DNA from: Rhodobiaceae bacterium
Lineage (GTDB): Bacteria > Pseudomonadota > Alphaproteobacteria > Puniceispirillales > Puniceispirillaceae
Reading direction: 5' to 3'
DNA: 36,612 bases
Assembly: GCA_018624035.1 (NCBI GenBank)
Contig: JAAZUU010000009.1
Span: 1 to 36,612 of the forward strand
Position numbers and translations under genes: made by a program. The notes under the pieces are model-generated. The model saw only the letters and a list, made by a program, of their open reading frames with translations, did no database searches and had not been told where the DNA came from. Below are positions 16,007 to 25,151 of the stretch, in pieces (the stretch's first letter is position 1; each line of letters starts with the position of its first letter).

Positions 16007-17224
16007 TCAGATGATGGCGGTCTCGACGATCGGGCGGTTGGCGGGAATCCGGTCAAAGGTGAATGGTGACAGATCGAGTGAGCGGTACTCGCCATAGGTG
16101 ATCAGCTCGGCAATGCCGCGCCCCATGGCCGGGCTCTGCTGCAGCCCGTGGCCGGAAAAGCCGTTCTGGAAGATGAAATTGCGAACCTTGTCATGCGGTC
16201 CCAGAATGGCGTTCTGGTCGAGCGTGTTGAAGGCGTAATGCCCGGCCCATTCTGTGACCACGCGGATGGCCTCGAATTGCGGAATGCGCGCGGCGATGAT
16301 CGGCCAGACATGAGTCTGCCACCGGTCATGGTCCATGACGAAATCATCATAGGCGACAGCCGGGTCGGGTTCGGCCGGGCAGCCGGCAAGATAGGTTTCG
16401 GGTCCGTCCTGGCGGACATGCACGCCTGACGGGTCGATGGTCAGCGGCAGGTCCCGGTCAAGCGGTGTTTCGGCGGTGAAAATCCAGGTGAAGCGCTTGC
16501 GTGGCTCAACCGGCAGATCGATCCCGGCCATGGCCGCCGTGCGCGCGGCGCGTGGACCGCTGGCATTGACGACAGTGCCACAGGCAATGGTCTCGCCGCT
16601 TGCCAGCGTCACATGCGTGACCTTCCCGCCGTCGCGGGACATTGCCGCCACCTCGCCGCAAAGATAGTCGACGCCGCGTTCCCGGGCGCCGCGCCGTAGC
16701 CAGTCAAACACTGTTCCGCTGTCGAAATATCCCTCGTCACGGCGGTTGATCGAGCCAAGCACAAGATCATCGACATTGTAGAACGGATAGCGGGCGGTGA
16801 TCTCCTGCGCTGTCAGCAATTCGGTCTCGGCACCGGCGGCGCGCTGGATGTCGCGGTTGCGGCGCAGCAGCTCGGCAAAGCCGTCATTGTCGGCAAGATA
16901 CAGATAGCCGTAATTCTGGATGTCCAGTTCCGGCACCCGTTCGTCGCCGCCCATATGGGCGCGCAGATTCTTCACGAAATCCGCGGCGAACTGCGAAATG
17001 CGGATGTTCAGCTCGGTCGAGAATTGCTGACGCATGCAGGAATTGGTATGCGCGGTCGAGCACAGCTGATAGCTCGGGTCACGCTCGACGACCAGAACCG
17101 AACCGTCGAAATCATCGTTCTGCGACAGAAAGAAGGCCGTTGCCGATCCCATGATCGCCCCGCCGACGATCACCACGTCATAGGCCGCGTGCGGTGCCTT
17201 GTTCGGCATGGCTGCAATGTTCAT
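16007..17224 (-). CDS. FAD-dependent oxidoreductase of the DAO family
   Basis: A 405-residue flavoprotein with an N-terminal Rossmann motif VIVGGAIMGSATAFFLSQ and a C-terminal FAD-contact segment NFIFQNGFSGHGLQQSPAMGRGIAELI, the layout of D-amino-acid oxidase/sarcosine oxidase/FOXRED1-like enzymes. The family oxidises secondary or tertiary amines and related compounds; the substrate is not evident. It follows the AGE epimerase gene on the same strand after 22 bp and so is probably co-transcribed with it. The ATG at 17224 is used; Met6 is an alternative. Confidence 0.87.
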   Translation of the reverse strand: MNIAAMPNKAPHAAYDVVIVGGAIMGSATAFFLSQNDDFDGSVLVVERDPSYQLCSTAHTNSCMRQQFSTELNIRISQFAADFVKNLRAHMGGDERVPELDIQNYGYLYLADNDGFAELLRRNRDIQRAAGAETELLTAQEITARYPFYNVDDLVLGSINRRDEGYFDSGTVFDWLRRGARERGVDYLCGEVAAMSRDGGKVTHVTLASGETIACGTVVNASGPRAARTAAMAGIDLPVEPRKRFTWIFTAETPLDRDLPLTIDPSGVHVRQDGPETYLAGCPAEPDPAVAYDDFVMDHDRWQTHVWPIIAARIPQFEAIRVVTEWAGHYAFNTLDQNAILGPHDKVRNFIFQNGFSGHGLQQSPAMGRGIAELITYGEYRSLDLSPFTFDRIPANRPIVETAII

Positions 17225-17246
17225 GTCCCGGCCCCCGCCATGCTTG

Positions 17247-18449
17247 TCACCCGGCGTCCATTACCGACAATATATCCCAACAGGCACCCATGGTGTGATA
17301 ATCGACCTTGCCGGCCGGCGATTTGAACGGTTCGAGCCATGCCCCCTCGCGGCTCACGATGCGGTACCAGGCGCCATGTTCATGATCGACAAGATGATCC
17401 CATGACCATGCCCACAGCCGCCGGTAATCGTCACGATAGCGGGTCTTTCCGGTGCGTCTGTAGAGCCGCCAGGCGGTGGCGATGGCCTCGGCCTGAACCC
17501 AGAAATATTTCGTCGAATCGGCAAAGCCGCCATCCGGCGCATAGCCATAGACAAGCCCGCCATGCGCCGCATCCCATCCGCGTTCCATCGCCCTGTCATA
17601 GAGCGGGGCCGCCGTGGCCAGGTGCCAGTCGGCATGCCGATGCGAGTCAAGCTGCAGCAGCAGCTTTGCCCATTCCACCTGGTGTCCGGGCTGGAATCCC
17701 CATGGCTTGAACAGATCGTCCGGCCTGTCGATATTATACTGCCAGTCATGGTGCCAGCCGGAATCATAATGTTCCCAGACCTGCCCGTCCGCGGCGGTGG
17801 CCAACTCAACGGTGAATTTATGCGCCACCATCTCGGCGCGATCCAGATAGCGCGCCTCGCCGGTGGTCTCGAAGGCGGCGAGCAACGCCTCGACCATATG
17901 CATGTTGGCGTTCTGCCCGCGATAGCTGTCGAGTTGTGACAGGTCGGCCGAACGTTCATCCGCATAGGCGCCATGATCCGCCTCGAAGAACTGCGCCTCC
18001 ATGAAATCCCAGCATGACTCCAGCATCGTGTCGCCACCATCAATACCGATGCGCGCCGCCCAGGCCGCCGCGAGAATGACAAAGGCGTGGCCATAGGTCA
18101 TCGCGCGCCCATCCTCGATCACATCCGCCTTGCGCTGCCACAGATAATGGCCTTGCGGCGCACGGTGATGGGCCTCCAGATAGCGCAGCCCATGCGCCGT
18201 CCAGTCGCGGTAATGAGGCTTGCCGGTTTGCAGAAAGGCGTTGGCATGGTTGAAGACAAAACGAGTCGAGCTCACAAGATGGCGCGTGTCCCGGTCATAG
18301 ACCGTGCCGTCATCGAGAAAATGATGAAAGAATCCGCCTGCCGGATCGAACGCCGAAGATTCATAGAAGGCCAGAATGCTCTCGACATGCGAGCGCAGGA
18401 AAGTCGGGGATTCGAAATCGGGTTGGTCGGGTTTGTCGTCTCTTGTCAT
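17247..18449 (-). CDS. AGE-family sugar epimerase/isomerase
   Basis: A 400-residue (alpha/alpha)6-barrel protein of the N-acylglucosamine 2-epimerase superfamily, which includes mannose isomerase, sulfoquinovose isomerase and cellobiose 2-epimerase. Expected active-site motifs are visible: TRFVFNHANAF, YRGQNANMHMVEALLAAFE, GFQPGHQVEWAKLL, FWVQAEAIA and DYHTMGACWDIL, giving the usual set of His residues and the Glu/Gln loop. If the nearby transporter/hydrolase releases mannose, a mannose-fructose isomerase would be a logical partner; with glucose the link is less direct. Its start faces ltnD across a 200-bp divergent gap. Confidence 0.83.
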   Translation of the reverse strand: MTRDDKPDQPDFESPTFLRSHVESILAFYESSAFDPAGGFFHHFLDDGTVYDRDTRHLVSSTRFVFNHANAFLQTGKPHYRDWTAHGLRYLEAHHRAPQGHYLWQRKADVIEDGRAMTYGHAFVILAAAWAARIGIDGGDTMLESCWDFMEAQFFEADHGAYADERSADLSQLDSYRGQNANMHMVEALLAAFETTGEARYLDRAEMVAHKFTVELATAADGQVWEHYDSGWHHDWQYNIDRPDDLFKPWGFQPGHQVEWAKLLLQLDSHRHADWHLATAAPLYDRAMERGWDAAHGGLVYGYAPDGGFADSTKYFWVQAEAIATAWRLYRRTGKTRYRDDYRRLWAWSWDHLVDHEHGAWYRIVSREGAWLEPFKSPAGKVDYHTMGACWDILSVMDAG

Positions 18450-18649
18450 ATCAGCCTGCCGGTCGCGCCAACGTCACTTGCGGGCAACGCGCTCTTCTTC
18501 GCTCGTCACCCGGATATGGATATCAGGCAGGACCCGGTCCTTCCAGTTGTAATCTCTGATCGAGGCGCCGCGACAGCGGGCCATTATCGGTCTTGTGATC
18601 CTGTTGGCCGTTGTTATTGTACTGACACACCTCAAGGGAGACAGGTAGC

Positions 18650-19558
18650 GTGCCCGCAGACAGTGTCAGGAAGGTCGCCGTTTTTGGCCTTGGTTCGATG
18701 GGATATGGCATGGCGCAGTCGCTTCTTCGTGCCGGTCATGCGGTGCATGGATTCGACGTGGTGCCCGAGGTGATGGCGCGTCTTGAGGCCGAAGGCGGCC
18801 TGCCTGGCGATCTTGCCGACATCGCGCCTGATCTGGATGCGGTCGTCATTGTCGTGCTGAATGCCGCACAGACCGAAAATGTTCTGTTTGGCGACAGCGG
18901 CGTTGTGCCGATGCTCCACTCGGGGACGGTCGTGGTGTCCTGTGCCACCGTGCCGCCGGAATTTGCCCGTGATATGGCCGCCGCCTGCGAGGCGCATCAG
19001 GTCCTGTATCTCGACGCGCCGATCTCCGGCGGGTCGGTGAAGGCCGCCGCTGGACAGCTCAGCATCATGGCTTCCGGCAGCCGGGCCAGCTTCGACGCTG
19101 CCGCGCCGGTTCTCGAGGCCACCGCCGAGACCGTTTTCACCATGGGTGATGCCCCGGGTGCCGGCTCGGTAATGAAGGTGGTCAACCAGCTTCTGGCCGG
19201 GGTTCATATCGCGACGATGGCCGAGGCGATCACCTTTGGCATGAAACAGGGGCTGGAACCGGACAGGTTCCTCGAGGTGATCTCGAAATGCGCCGGCACA
19301 AGCTGGATGCTGGAGAACCGCGCGCCACACATCATCGAGGGCGATTACACACCGCATTCGCAGATCGATATCTGGCTGAAGGATCTGGGGATTGTCCTCG
19401 ACATCGCGAAGGCGAACAAATTCAGCGCGCCGATCACCGCCACCGCGTTGCAGCAATATGTGGCCGCCTCGGGCATGGGGCTGGGGCGTGAGGATGATGC
19501 TGCCGTCGCCAAACTCTATGCCCGCAACAGCGGGCTGGATCTGCCGGGGGAGGCGTAG
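18650..19558 (+). CDS. ltnD: L-threonate dehydrogenase-like beta-hydroxyacid dehydrogenase
   Basis: A 302-residue NAD-dependent enzyme of the 3-hydroxyisobutyrate dehydrogenase family. It has the dinucleotide motif VAVFGLGSMGYGMA, the substrate-binding segment DAPISGGSVKAA and the catalytic lysine in GSVMKVVNQLLAGVH. As first gene of an operon with otnK-otnC-otnI it is assigned to oxidation of L-threonate (or a related tetronate) at C2. The GTG start follows a clear GGGAGA site, and the stop overlaps the next ATG region (TAGATG). No regulator gene adjoins the operon. Confidence 0.87.
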   Translation: MPADSVRKVAVFGLGSMGYGMAQSLLRAGHAVHGFDVVPEVMARLEAEGGLPGDLADIAPDLDAVVIVVLNAAQTENVLFGDSGVVPMLHSGTVVVSCATVPPEFARDMAAACEAHQVLYLDAPISGGSVKAAAGQLSIMASGSRASFDAAAPVLEATAETVFTMGDAPGAGSVMKVVNQLLAGVHIATMAEAITFGMKQGLEPDRFLEVISKCAGTSWMLENRAPHIIEGDYTPHSQIDIWLKDLGIVLDIAKANKFSAPITATALQQYVAASGMGLGREDDAAVAKLYARNSGLDLPGEA

Positions 19559-20827
19559 ATGGCGACCATCCTGGGATGCATCGCCGATGATTTCACCGGC
19601 GCGACCGATCTTGCCGGACTGCTGGCGCGCGCCGGGGTGCATGTATCGCTTCGCCTTGGCGTGCCAGAAACCCCGCCTGAGGACACCGCGCCGTTCGAGG
19701 TGATCGCCCTGAAATGCCGGACCGCGCCGGTGGATGAGGCGGTGGCGGAATGCCGGGCCGCGCTGGCCTGGCTAAAACAGGCCGGCGCCGAACGCTTCTT
19801 CTGGAAATACTGCTCGACCTTCGACAGCACTGCCGAGGGTAATATCGGTCCGGTGGCCGAGGCGCTGATGGATGATCTCGGTGCCGGTCAGACCATCTAC
19901 TGCCCGGCTTTTCCGGAAAATGGCCGCTCGATCTTCATGGGGAACCTGTTTGTCGGACAGCAACCGCTTGCCGAAAGCCCGATGAAGGATCACCCGCTGA
20001 CTCCGATGCGTGACAGCAATCTGGTGCGTCTGTTGCAGCAGCAGGTCACACGTCCGGTCGGGCTTGCCGACCGCCTGATTGTGGCGCGCGGTGCGGCAGC
20101 GCTTGGTGACAGGCTGGCGGCGCTGAAGGCCGAAGGCGTGGCGCATGTCGTCGTCGATGCGGTGGCGAATGAGGATCTCGGCATCATCGCGGCCGCCTGC
20201 CGGGAGATGGTGCTGATGACTGGCGGGTCAGCGGTGGCGATGCCGCTGCCGGACCTCTACCGCCGGGACGGGTTGTTGCCTGCCGACGCGCCCTCGCTGA
20301 AGGCACCTGACCTTCCCGCCGGAGCGGTGGTGCTTTCGGGAAGCTGTTCGGCGATGACGAATGAGCAGGTTGCCGCCTATGCGGGGCACGGCCCGTCATT
20401 GCGGCTGAGTCCGCTTGACCTTGCCGAGGATGGGCCGGTGGCGGCGCTTGACTGGCTGGCGGCGCAGCCACTGGACAGCACACCGATGATCTATGCCACC
20501 GCGGCGCCGGATGAGGTGCGCGCGGCACAGGACAAGCTTGGTGTCTCGCGCGCCGGCGAGGTCGTGGAGCAGACGCTCGCCGCGCTGGCGCTGGCGGCGT
20601 TTGATGCTGGCAGGCGGCGTTTTGTGGTCGCCGGCGGCGAGACATCGGGCGCGGTGTCGCAGGCGCTTCGTCTCTCGCGGCTTGATATCGGGACCGAGAT
20701 CGCGCCGGGTGTCCCCTGGACCTTTGCCACGGTCAAGGCTGCGCCGATCGCCATCACCCTCAAATCTGGCAATTTCGGGGACCGCGATTTCTTCGCCACC
20801 GCGCTGGCACGGCTGGAGGCATCATGA
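19559..20827 (+). CDS. otnK: 3-oxo-tetronate kinase (four-carbon acid sugar kinase)
   Basis: A 422-residue two-domain kinase of the former DUF1537 family. The N-terminal domain begins LGCIADDFTGATDLAGLLARAG with the characteristic DDFTGA motif, and contains FWKYCSTFDSTAEGNIGPVAEAL. The C-terminal nucleotide-binding domain contains VLSGSCSAMTNEQVA and the glycine-rich VAGGETSGAVSQAL. It phosphorylates 3-oxo-tetronate to the 4-phosphate for the decarboxylase encoded next. The last 4 bp overlap otnC. Confidence 0.9.
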   Translation: MATILGCIADDFTGATDLAGLLARAGVHVSLRLGVPETPPEDTAPFEVIALKCRTAPVDEAVAECRAALAWLKQAGAERFFWKYCSTFDSTAEGNIGPVAEALMDDLGAGQTIYCPAFPENGRSIFMGNLFVGQQPLAESPMKDHPLTPMRDSNLVRLLQQQVTRPVGLADRLIVARGAAALGDRLAALKAEGVAHVVVDAVANEDLGIIAAACREMVLMTGGSAVAMPLPDLYRRDGLLPADAPSLKAPDLPAGAVVLSGSCSAMTNEQVAAYAGHGPSLRLSPLDLAEDGPVAALDWLAAQPLDSTPMIYATAAPDEVRAAQDKLGVSRAGEVVEQTLAALALAAFDAGRRRFVVAGGETSGAVSQALRLSRLDIGTEIAPGVPWTFATVKAAPIAITLKSGNFGDRDFFATALARLEAS

Positions 20828-21474
20828 CCAGCGAGACAAAGCTTCGCGAGCAGATCTGCGTGCTGGCGAAATCGATCTTCGACCGGGGACTGACCGGTGG
20901 CAGCACCGGCAACATCTCGGCTCGGACCGAGGATGGGGGGTTGCTGGTATCGCCGACAGGGACCAGTTTCGGGCGGCTGGATCCGGCGCGGCTCAGCCGG
21001 CTCGATGCCAGCGGAACGCTGATCGATGGTGACAGGCCAACCAAGGAAATGCCGCTTCATGCCGCCTTTTATGACACGCGATCAAGTGCCGGCGCGGTGG
21101 TGCATCTGCATTCCTGCCATTCGGTGGCATTGTCGATGCTTCCCGACATCGACCCGGACAATTTCCTGCCGCCGCTCACGCCCTATGCCATCATGAAGCT
21201 TGGCAAGGTGAAGCTGCTGCCGTTTTTTCTGCCGGGCGACCCGGCGATGGGTGAGGCGGTGCGTGGTCTGGCTGGCAAGCGGTCGGCGGTGATGCTGGCC
21301 AATCACGGCCCGGTGGTCGCCGGCAAGGATGTCGAGGCGGCCTGCAACGCCGTCGAGGAGCTTGAGGATACGGCACGGCTGGCGTTGCTGACCCGCGGGA
21401 TGACTCCGCGCCTGCTGACCGCCGCGCAGGTGCGCGATCTGGTAACAGCCTTTGACATAGAGTGGGATGAATGA
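20824..21474 (+). CDS. otnC: 3-oxo-tetronate 4-phosphate decarboxylase (class II aldolase fold)
   Basis: A 216-residue class II aldolase/adducin protein. It shows TGGSTGNISARTEDGGLLVSP near the N-terminus, the metal-binding VVHLHSCHS histidines and a third His in ANHGPVVAG. In tetronate pathways this enzyme decarboxylates 3-oxo-tetronate 4-phosphate to dihydroxyacetone phosphate, feeding glycolysis. The overlaps with both neighbours (4 bp each) indicate a tightly coupled operon. Confidence 0.88.
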   Translation: MTSETKLREQICVLAKSIFDRGLTGGSTGNISARTEDGGLLVSPTGTSFGRLDPARLSRLDASGTLIDGDRPTKEMPLHAAFYDTRSSAGAVVHLHSCHSVALSMLPDIDPDNFLPPLTPYAIMKLGKVKLLPFFLPGDPAMGEAVRGLAGKRSAVMLANHGPVVAGKDVEAACNAVEELEDTARLALLTRGMTPRLLTAAQVRDLVTAFDIEWDE

Positions 21475-22232
21475 CGCGATTTTCGGCGAATCTGGGGTTT
21501 CTGTGGTCTGGCCGGCCACTTGTCGATGCCATCCATGCGGCGCATGATGCCGGGTTCGATGCTGTTGAATGCCACTGGCCCTATGATCATGACCCGGCGG
21601 AGGTGAAGGCGGCACTTGATGCCACCGGCCTTGCCATGCTTGGGCTGAACACGCTGCGCGGGGATGTTGACTCAGGTGATAACGGGCTGACGGCGCTTCC
21701 CGGGCGTCGCGACGAGGCGCGCATGGCGATCGACCATGCCATTGCCTATGCCGGCTTTATCAACAAGCCGAAAATTCACGTCATGGCGGGGTTTGCCGAG
21801 GGCATGCAGGCCGAGGCCTGTTTCGTCGACAATCTGCGCTACGCCACCAAAGCAGCGAAGGACATCACCTTCCTGATCGAGCCGCTCAACCAATATGACG
21901 CGCCGGGCTATTTCCTGAACCATACCGACCAGGCACGGCGGGTCATCGAGTCCGTCGGCGCGGCAAACCTGAAACTGATGTTCGACTGCTATCATGTCCA
22001 GATCATCGAAGGTGATCTGACCCGCCGGCTGAAAGCTAATCTTGATATTATCGGCCATATCCAGTTTGCCGGTGTGCCGTCGCGCGGTCGCCCTGACCGC
22101 GGCGAGATCGACTATCGTCATGTCTTCGCGCATATCGCCGAGATGGGCTATGACGCGCCGCTTGGTGCCGAATACAAGCCTGAAGACGGCGATACCGACA
22201 GCAGCCTCGGATGGATGGAGACGCTTCGCTGA
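21471..22232 (+). CDS. otnI: 2-oxo-tetronate isomerase (hydroxypyruvate isomerase-like)
   Basis: A 253-residue TIM-barrel protein of the xylose isomerase-like/Hyi family. Marks are FSANLGFLW at the start, FDAVECHWPYDHDP, FLIEPLNQYDAPGYFL with the catalytic Glu, LKLMFDCYHVQIIEGDL and IGHIQFAGVPSRGRPDRGEIDYRHVF. In this gene context it interconverts 2- and 3-oxo-tetronate before phosphorylation. It completes the operon. Confidence 0.88.
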   Translation: MTRFSANLGFLWSGRPLVDAIHAAHDAGFDAVECHWPYDHDPAEVKAALDATGLAMLGLNTLRGDVDSGDNGLTALPGRRDEARMAIDHAIAYAGFINKPKIHVMAGFAEGMQAEACFVDNLRYATKAAKDITFLIEPLNQYDAPGYFLNHTDQARRVIESVGAANLKLMFDCYHVQIIEGDLTRRLKANLDIIGHIQFAGVPSRGRPDRGEIDYRHVFAHIAEMGYDAPLGAEYKPEDGDTDSSLGWMETLR

Positions 22233-22326
22233 CACCGGCAAGCTGCGGCATCAACGCCTCTTGTCGTGCGCCCGTCGGGCACTTACCACTGGCGCAAGTC
22301 CAAAGCAGCTAATCAGGGAGTGGCGC

Positions 22327-22749
22327 ATGGCCATTCTGGCTCTCATTCACGCGGCGATTGCCGGCTTCATGCTGTTCTTCATGGCTGTCGTGCCGCAGGC
22401 CGCCTTCAAGACCTTGTCGGCGAAGGCTGTGGGGGCGTTTCTGCGGGTGTTGTTCCCGCGTCTGTTCCTGTTCGGCCTTATGCTTTCACTGGCTGCATGT
22501 GTGGCGGCGCTGATGGTCGGTGCGGGCTGGCAACTCACTGTCTCCATCCTGATCGCCGGCGGGTTCGCGCTGAATGTCTTCATCCTGACACCGCGGATCA
22601 ACGCCTATCGCGACCGTGACCTTGACGGCGACGCAACAGCAAAACGCATGTTCGGGCTGCTGCATCTTGTGTCGGTCGGCATTTTCCTGCTGCAGCTTGC
22701 CGGCAGCCTGGCGGTGATTGGCATTTATTCGCTCGGCAGCGTCGCCTGA
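22327..22749 (+). CDS. Small four-helix membrane protein, DUF4149-like
   Basis: A 140-residue inner-membrane protein with four hydrophobic helices; the stretch LTPRINAYRDRDLDGD between helices 3 and 4 resembles the TMEM205/DUF4149 group. Function is unknown. The start is the ATG at 22327, preceded by a CAGGGAG site; the open frame continues upstream only through the end of otnI. It overlaps no neighbour and may be its own unit. Confidence 0.7.
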   Translation: MAILALIHAAIAGFMLFFMAVVPQAAFKTLSAKAVGAFLRVLFPRLFLFGLMLSLAACVAALMVGAGWQLTVSILIAGGFALNVFILTPRINAYRDRDLDGDATAKRMFGLLHLVSVGIFLLQLAGSLAVIGIYSLGSVA

Positions 22750-22801
22750 AACGCCTAGACTGCGCGCGGGCGCATCAGTGCGAGCGGTGAGGACAGTCGA
22801 T

Positions 22802-23722
22802 TTGGCCGAGATTCTGAATAATTTCCTGTCCTCGGTCTTCCCTGTCGCGCTGATGTTCTTCCTCGGTTTCTGGCTGGCGCGGCGTGGCGTGTTCGATGGG
22901 GGGGAAGCCGCGGCGATCCTGAAATTCATTGCCCGTATCGCGGCCCCGGCCATCCTGGTCAGCATCCTTGTAACATCCGATTTCGGTGCCGCCGACCTGA
23001 CGCTGGTCGGACTTTATCTGCTTGGCGAGGTGCTGCTCTATGTGGTGACAGCGCTAATCGGTGTCTGGCTCTTCAGGCTTGATTTCAAGAATGCGATTCT
23101 TGTCGGTATTGCCGCGTCCTTTTCAAACCATGTGATGTATGCCTATCCGATTGCGCAGTTCGCCTTTCCGGCCGAGATGACCCTGCCGGTGCGCAGCATC
23201 ATCGCCTTCGACATCATCATTTTCGCACTGTCCATTGTGCTGCTCGACGTCAATGCAGGCGCCGCGCGCGGCATCGGCTCGGCTCTGGTGCGGCAGCTTC
23301 GCAATCCGCTGCTGCTGGCGCTGATTTTCGGGCTGGCGGTCAATCTGGCACCGGTGACGCCGCCGCTGGCGCTTGTTCGCGGGGCCGGATTCATCGCCGA
23401 CACCGCCGCACCCTGCGGTTTGTTTGCCGCCGGAGTGTTGCTGGCAGCACCTTTCGACCGGTCGCATATGCGCCTTGCCGGGTTTATCACCGGCATGAAG
23501 ATGCTTGTTCATCCGCTGTTGGCCGCCTGGCTGATCCTGCTATGGGGTGGCTACGCGCTGGAGGCGGCGCGGACATCACTTCTTGTCGCGGTCTCGCCGG
23601 TCGGGATCATGGCGCTGACCTTCGCCAACCGATATGGTGGCGAGACGGACGCCATCGCGCTGTCGATCCTGTGGAGCTTCGTACTTTCGGTACTGGCGAT
23701 CCCTGTATTGCTGGCTCTGTAA
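22802..23722 (+). CDS. AEC-family transporter (auxin efflux carrier-like)
   Basis: A 306-residue inner-membrane protein with about ten helices in the pattern of the AEC/MleP family: FPVALMFFLGFWLARRGVF at the start, SNHVMYAYPIAQFAFP in the middle and ALTFANRYGGETDAIALSILWSFVLSVLAIP at the end. The family exports or exchanges organic acids and other metabolites. The start is set at TTG 22802 after a GGTGAGGA site; the longer open frame back to 22718 overlaps the preceding gene. Confidence 0.83.
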   Translation: MAEILNNFLSSVFPVALMFFLGFWLARRGVFDGGEAAAILKFIARIAAPAILVSILVTSDFGAADLTLVGLYLLGEVLLYVVTALIGVWLFRLDFKNAILVGIAASFSNHVMYAYPIAQFAFPAEMTLPVRSIIAFDIIIFALSIVLLDVNAGAARGIGSALVRQLRNPLLLALIFGLAVNLAPVTPPLALVRGAGFIADTAAPCGLFAAGVLLAAPFDRSHMRLAGFITGMKMLVHPLLAAWLILLWGGYALEAARTSLLVAVSPVGIMALTFANRYGGETDAIALSILWSFVLSVLAIPVLLAL

Positions 23723-23734
23723 GCGCCACCCGGG

Positions 23735-24019
23735 CTAGAGGCGAGTGAGCGCCCGCACGGTCTTGGCTGTCACCATCTCCATCGTCGCCACATCGAAACG
23801 CCTGAAATGTGCTGATTCCAGATGCGCCTCGAACGCGGCGCGGTCATCATAGATCTCATAGAGAAAAATACGGTGCGGTGTGTCGGGGTCCTGACAGACA
23901 TCAAACTGCCGGCATCCGGGTTCCTCTCGCACCGACGCGGCAGCGTTTTCCGCCATCAGTGGCAGGAATGCAGCCAGATGATCGGGTTTGATCTCGAAAT
24001 CGACGATGATCACATACAT
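23735..24019 (-). CDS. ABM-domain (antibiotic biosynthesis monooxygenase-like) protein
   Basis: A 94-residue ferredoxin-like-fold protein. MYVIIVDFEIKPDHLAAFL begins the first strand and helix; EEPGCRQFDVCQDPDTPHRIFLYEIYDDRAAFEAHLESAHF is the typical YgiN/ABM motif order. Members act as small cofactor-free monooxygenases or quinone-handling proteins. The ATG at 24019 has a GGAG site on the minus strand. It follows the dehydrogenase gene by 16 bp, so the two are probably one operon. Confidence 0.85.
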   Translation of the reverse strand: MYVIIVDFEIKPDHLAAFLPLMAENAAASVREEPGCRQFDVCQDPDTPHRIFLYEIYDDRAAFEAHLESAHFRRFDVATMEMVTAKTVRALTRL

Positions 24020-24035
24020 TATCCTGTCTCCAGAA

Positions 24036-25151
24036 TCATTCCGTTCGGTGAAGGCGCGCAAGGACGGCGTCTGTCATGGCGATGGTTCCCATATCACCGC
24101 CAAATTCCATCGGCCGGAGTTCGTTTGCCGCAAAGCCCGCCGTGATGGCATCCTCAATCCGCGCCGCCGCCGCCTCATAGGCCGGCAGGCCGCATCGCGC
24201 GGCAAGGTAATCCAGCATCATCGCCCCGCTGAGGATGGCGGCAAGCGGGTTGGCCATATCCCGGCCGGCAATATCGGGTGCGGACCCGTGCGCCGGCTGG
24301 AACAGTGCGTTGTCATCGCCAATCTCACCGCAGGCGGCCATGCCCATGCCGCCGACCAACCCGCCGGCAAGGTCGGACAGGATGTCACCGAACATGTTCT
24401 CCATCACCATCACATCGAATTCCCAGGGCTGGCGGACCATGTCGAGCGCCATCGCATCAACATAGTTGTAGCCGGTTTCGATATCGGGATGGAATGTCGA
24501 GACCTCGTCGAAAATCGAGCGAAAGAAGGCCTGTGATTTGAAGACATTCGCCTTGTCAACGCAGGTCAGGCGGGCGCGCTTGCCTCGCCTGCCGCGTCGT
24601 GCCGCCAGCCGAAAGGCAAATTCATGAAGCTTGCGCGTTGTATCGGCGGAAATCCTCATGATGTCGGATACCGCGCTGGGAGCGGCCGGGTCCCCCTCCA
24701 CCGGCGAGCGGTCATGCACCGCCGCGCTATAGAACAGCCCCTCGGTGGACTCGCGGATGATGACAAGGTCGAGGTCTGCCGCGCGCGGATCGGCAAGCCG
24801 CTGCGGCGCGTTCGGGTACGCCCGCACCGGACGGACACCGGCATAAAGCTGGAACCGGTCGCGCAGTCGCAGATGCGGCGAGATTTCGGTGCCGTCAGGG
24901 TGGCGAATGGATGGCAGGCCGATGGCACCGAGAAAGATGGCGTCGGCGCTACCGGCGCGTTCCTCGCCGCCGGGTTCGATGTCCTTGCCGGTGCGTTGGA
25001 AACAGGCCGCGCCGGCCTCGATGTTGTCACATGTAAAGCCCGTCGCGCCGACAGCATCAAGCGCCGCCGCCGTAATCGTCAGCGCCGCATCGGTGACATC
25101 GCCGCCGATCCCGTCACCCCTGATCACCGCCACTTTTGGTATGCGTGCCAA
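24036..25151 (-). CDS. Isocitrate/isopropylmalate-family beta-decarboxylating dehydrogenase
   Basis: A 371-residue NAD(P)-dependent dehydrogenase. The N-terminal KVAVIRGDGIGGDVT, the substrate loop RESTEGLFYS, CVDKANVFKSQAFFR, YVDAMALDMVRQPWEFDVMVMENMFGDILSDLAGGLVGG and the cofactor region FQPAHGSAPDIAGRDMANPLA are the family hallmarks. The loop reads RESTEG rather than the RELTGG of true LeuB, pointing to a tartrate/D-malate-type or other hydroxyacid substrate. Only a TTG at 25151 is available as start after an in-frame stop, with AAGGA nine bases upstream. Confidence 0.85.
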   Translation of the reverse strand: MARIPKVAVIRGDGIGGDVTDAALTITAAALDAVGATGFTCDNIEAGAACFQRTGKDIEPGGEERAGSADAIFLGAIGLPSIRHPDGTEISPHLRLRDRFQLYAGVRPVRAYPNAPQRLADPRAADLDLVIIRESTEGLFYSAAVHDRSPVEGDPAAPSAVSDIMRISADTTRKLHEFAFRLAARRGRRGKRARLTCVDKANVFKSQAFFRSIFDEVSTFHPDIETGYNYVDAMALDMVRQPWEFDVMVMENMFGDILSDLAGGLVGGMGMAACGEIGDDNALFQPAHGSAPDIAGRDMANPLAAILSGAMMLDYLAARCGLPAYEAAAARIEDAITAGFAANELRPMEFGGDMGTIAMTDAVLARLHRTE

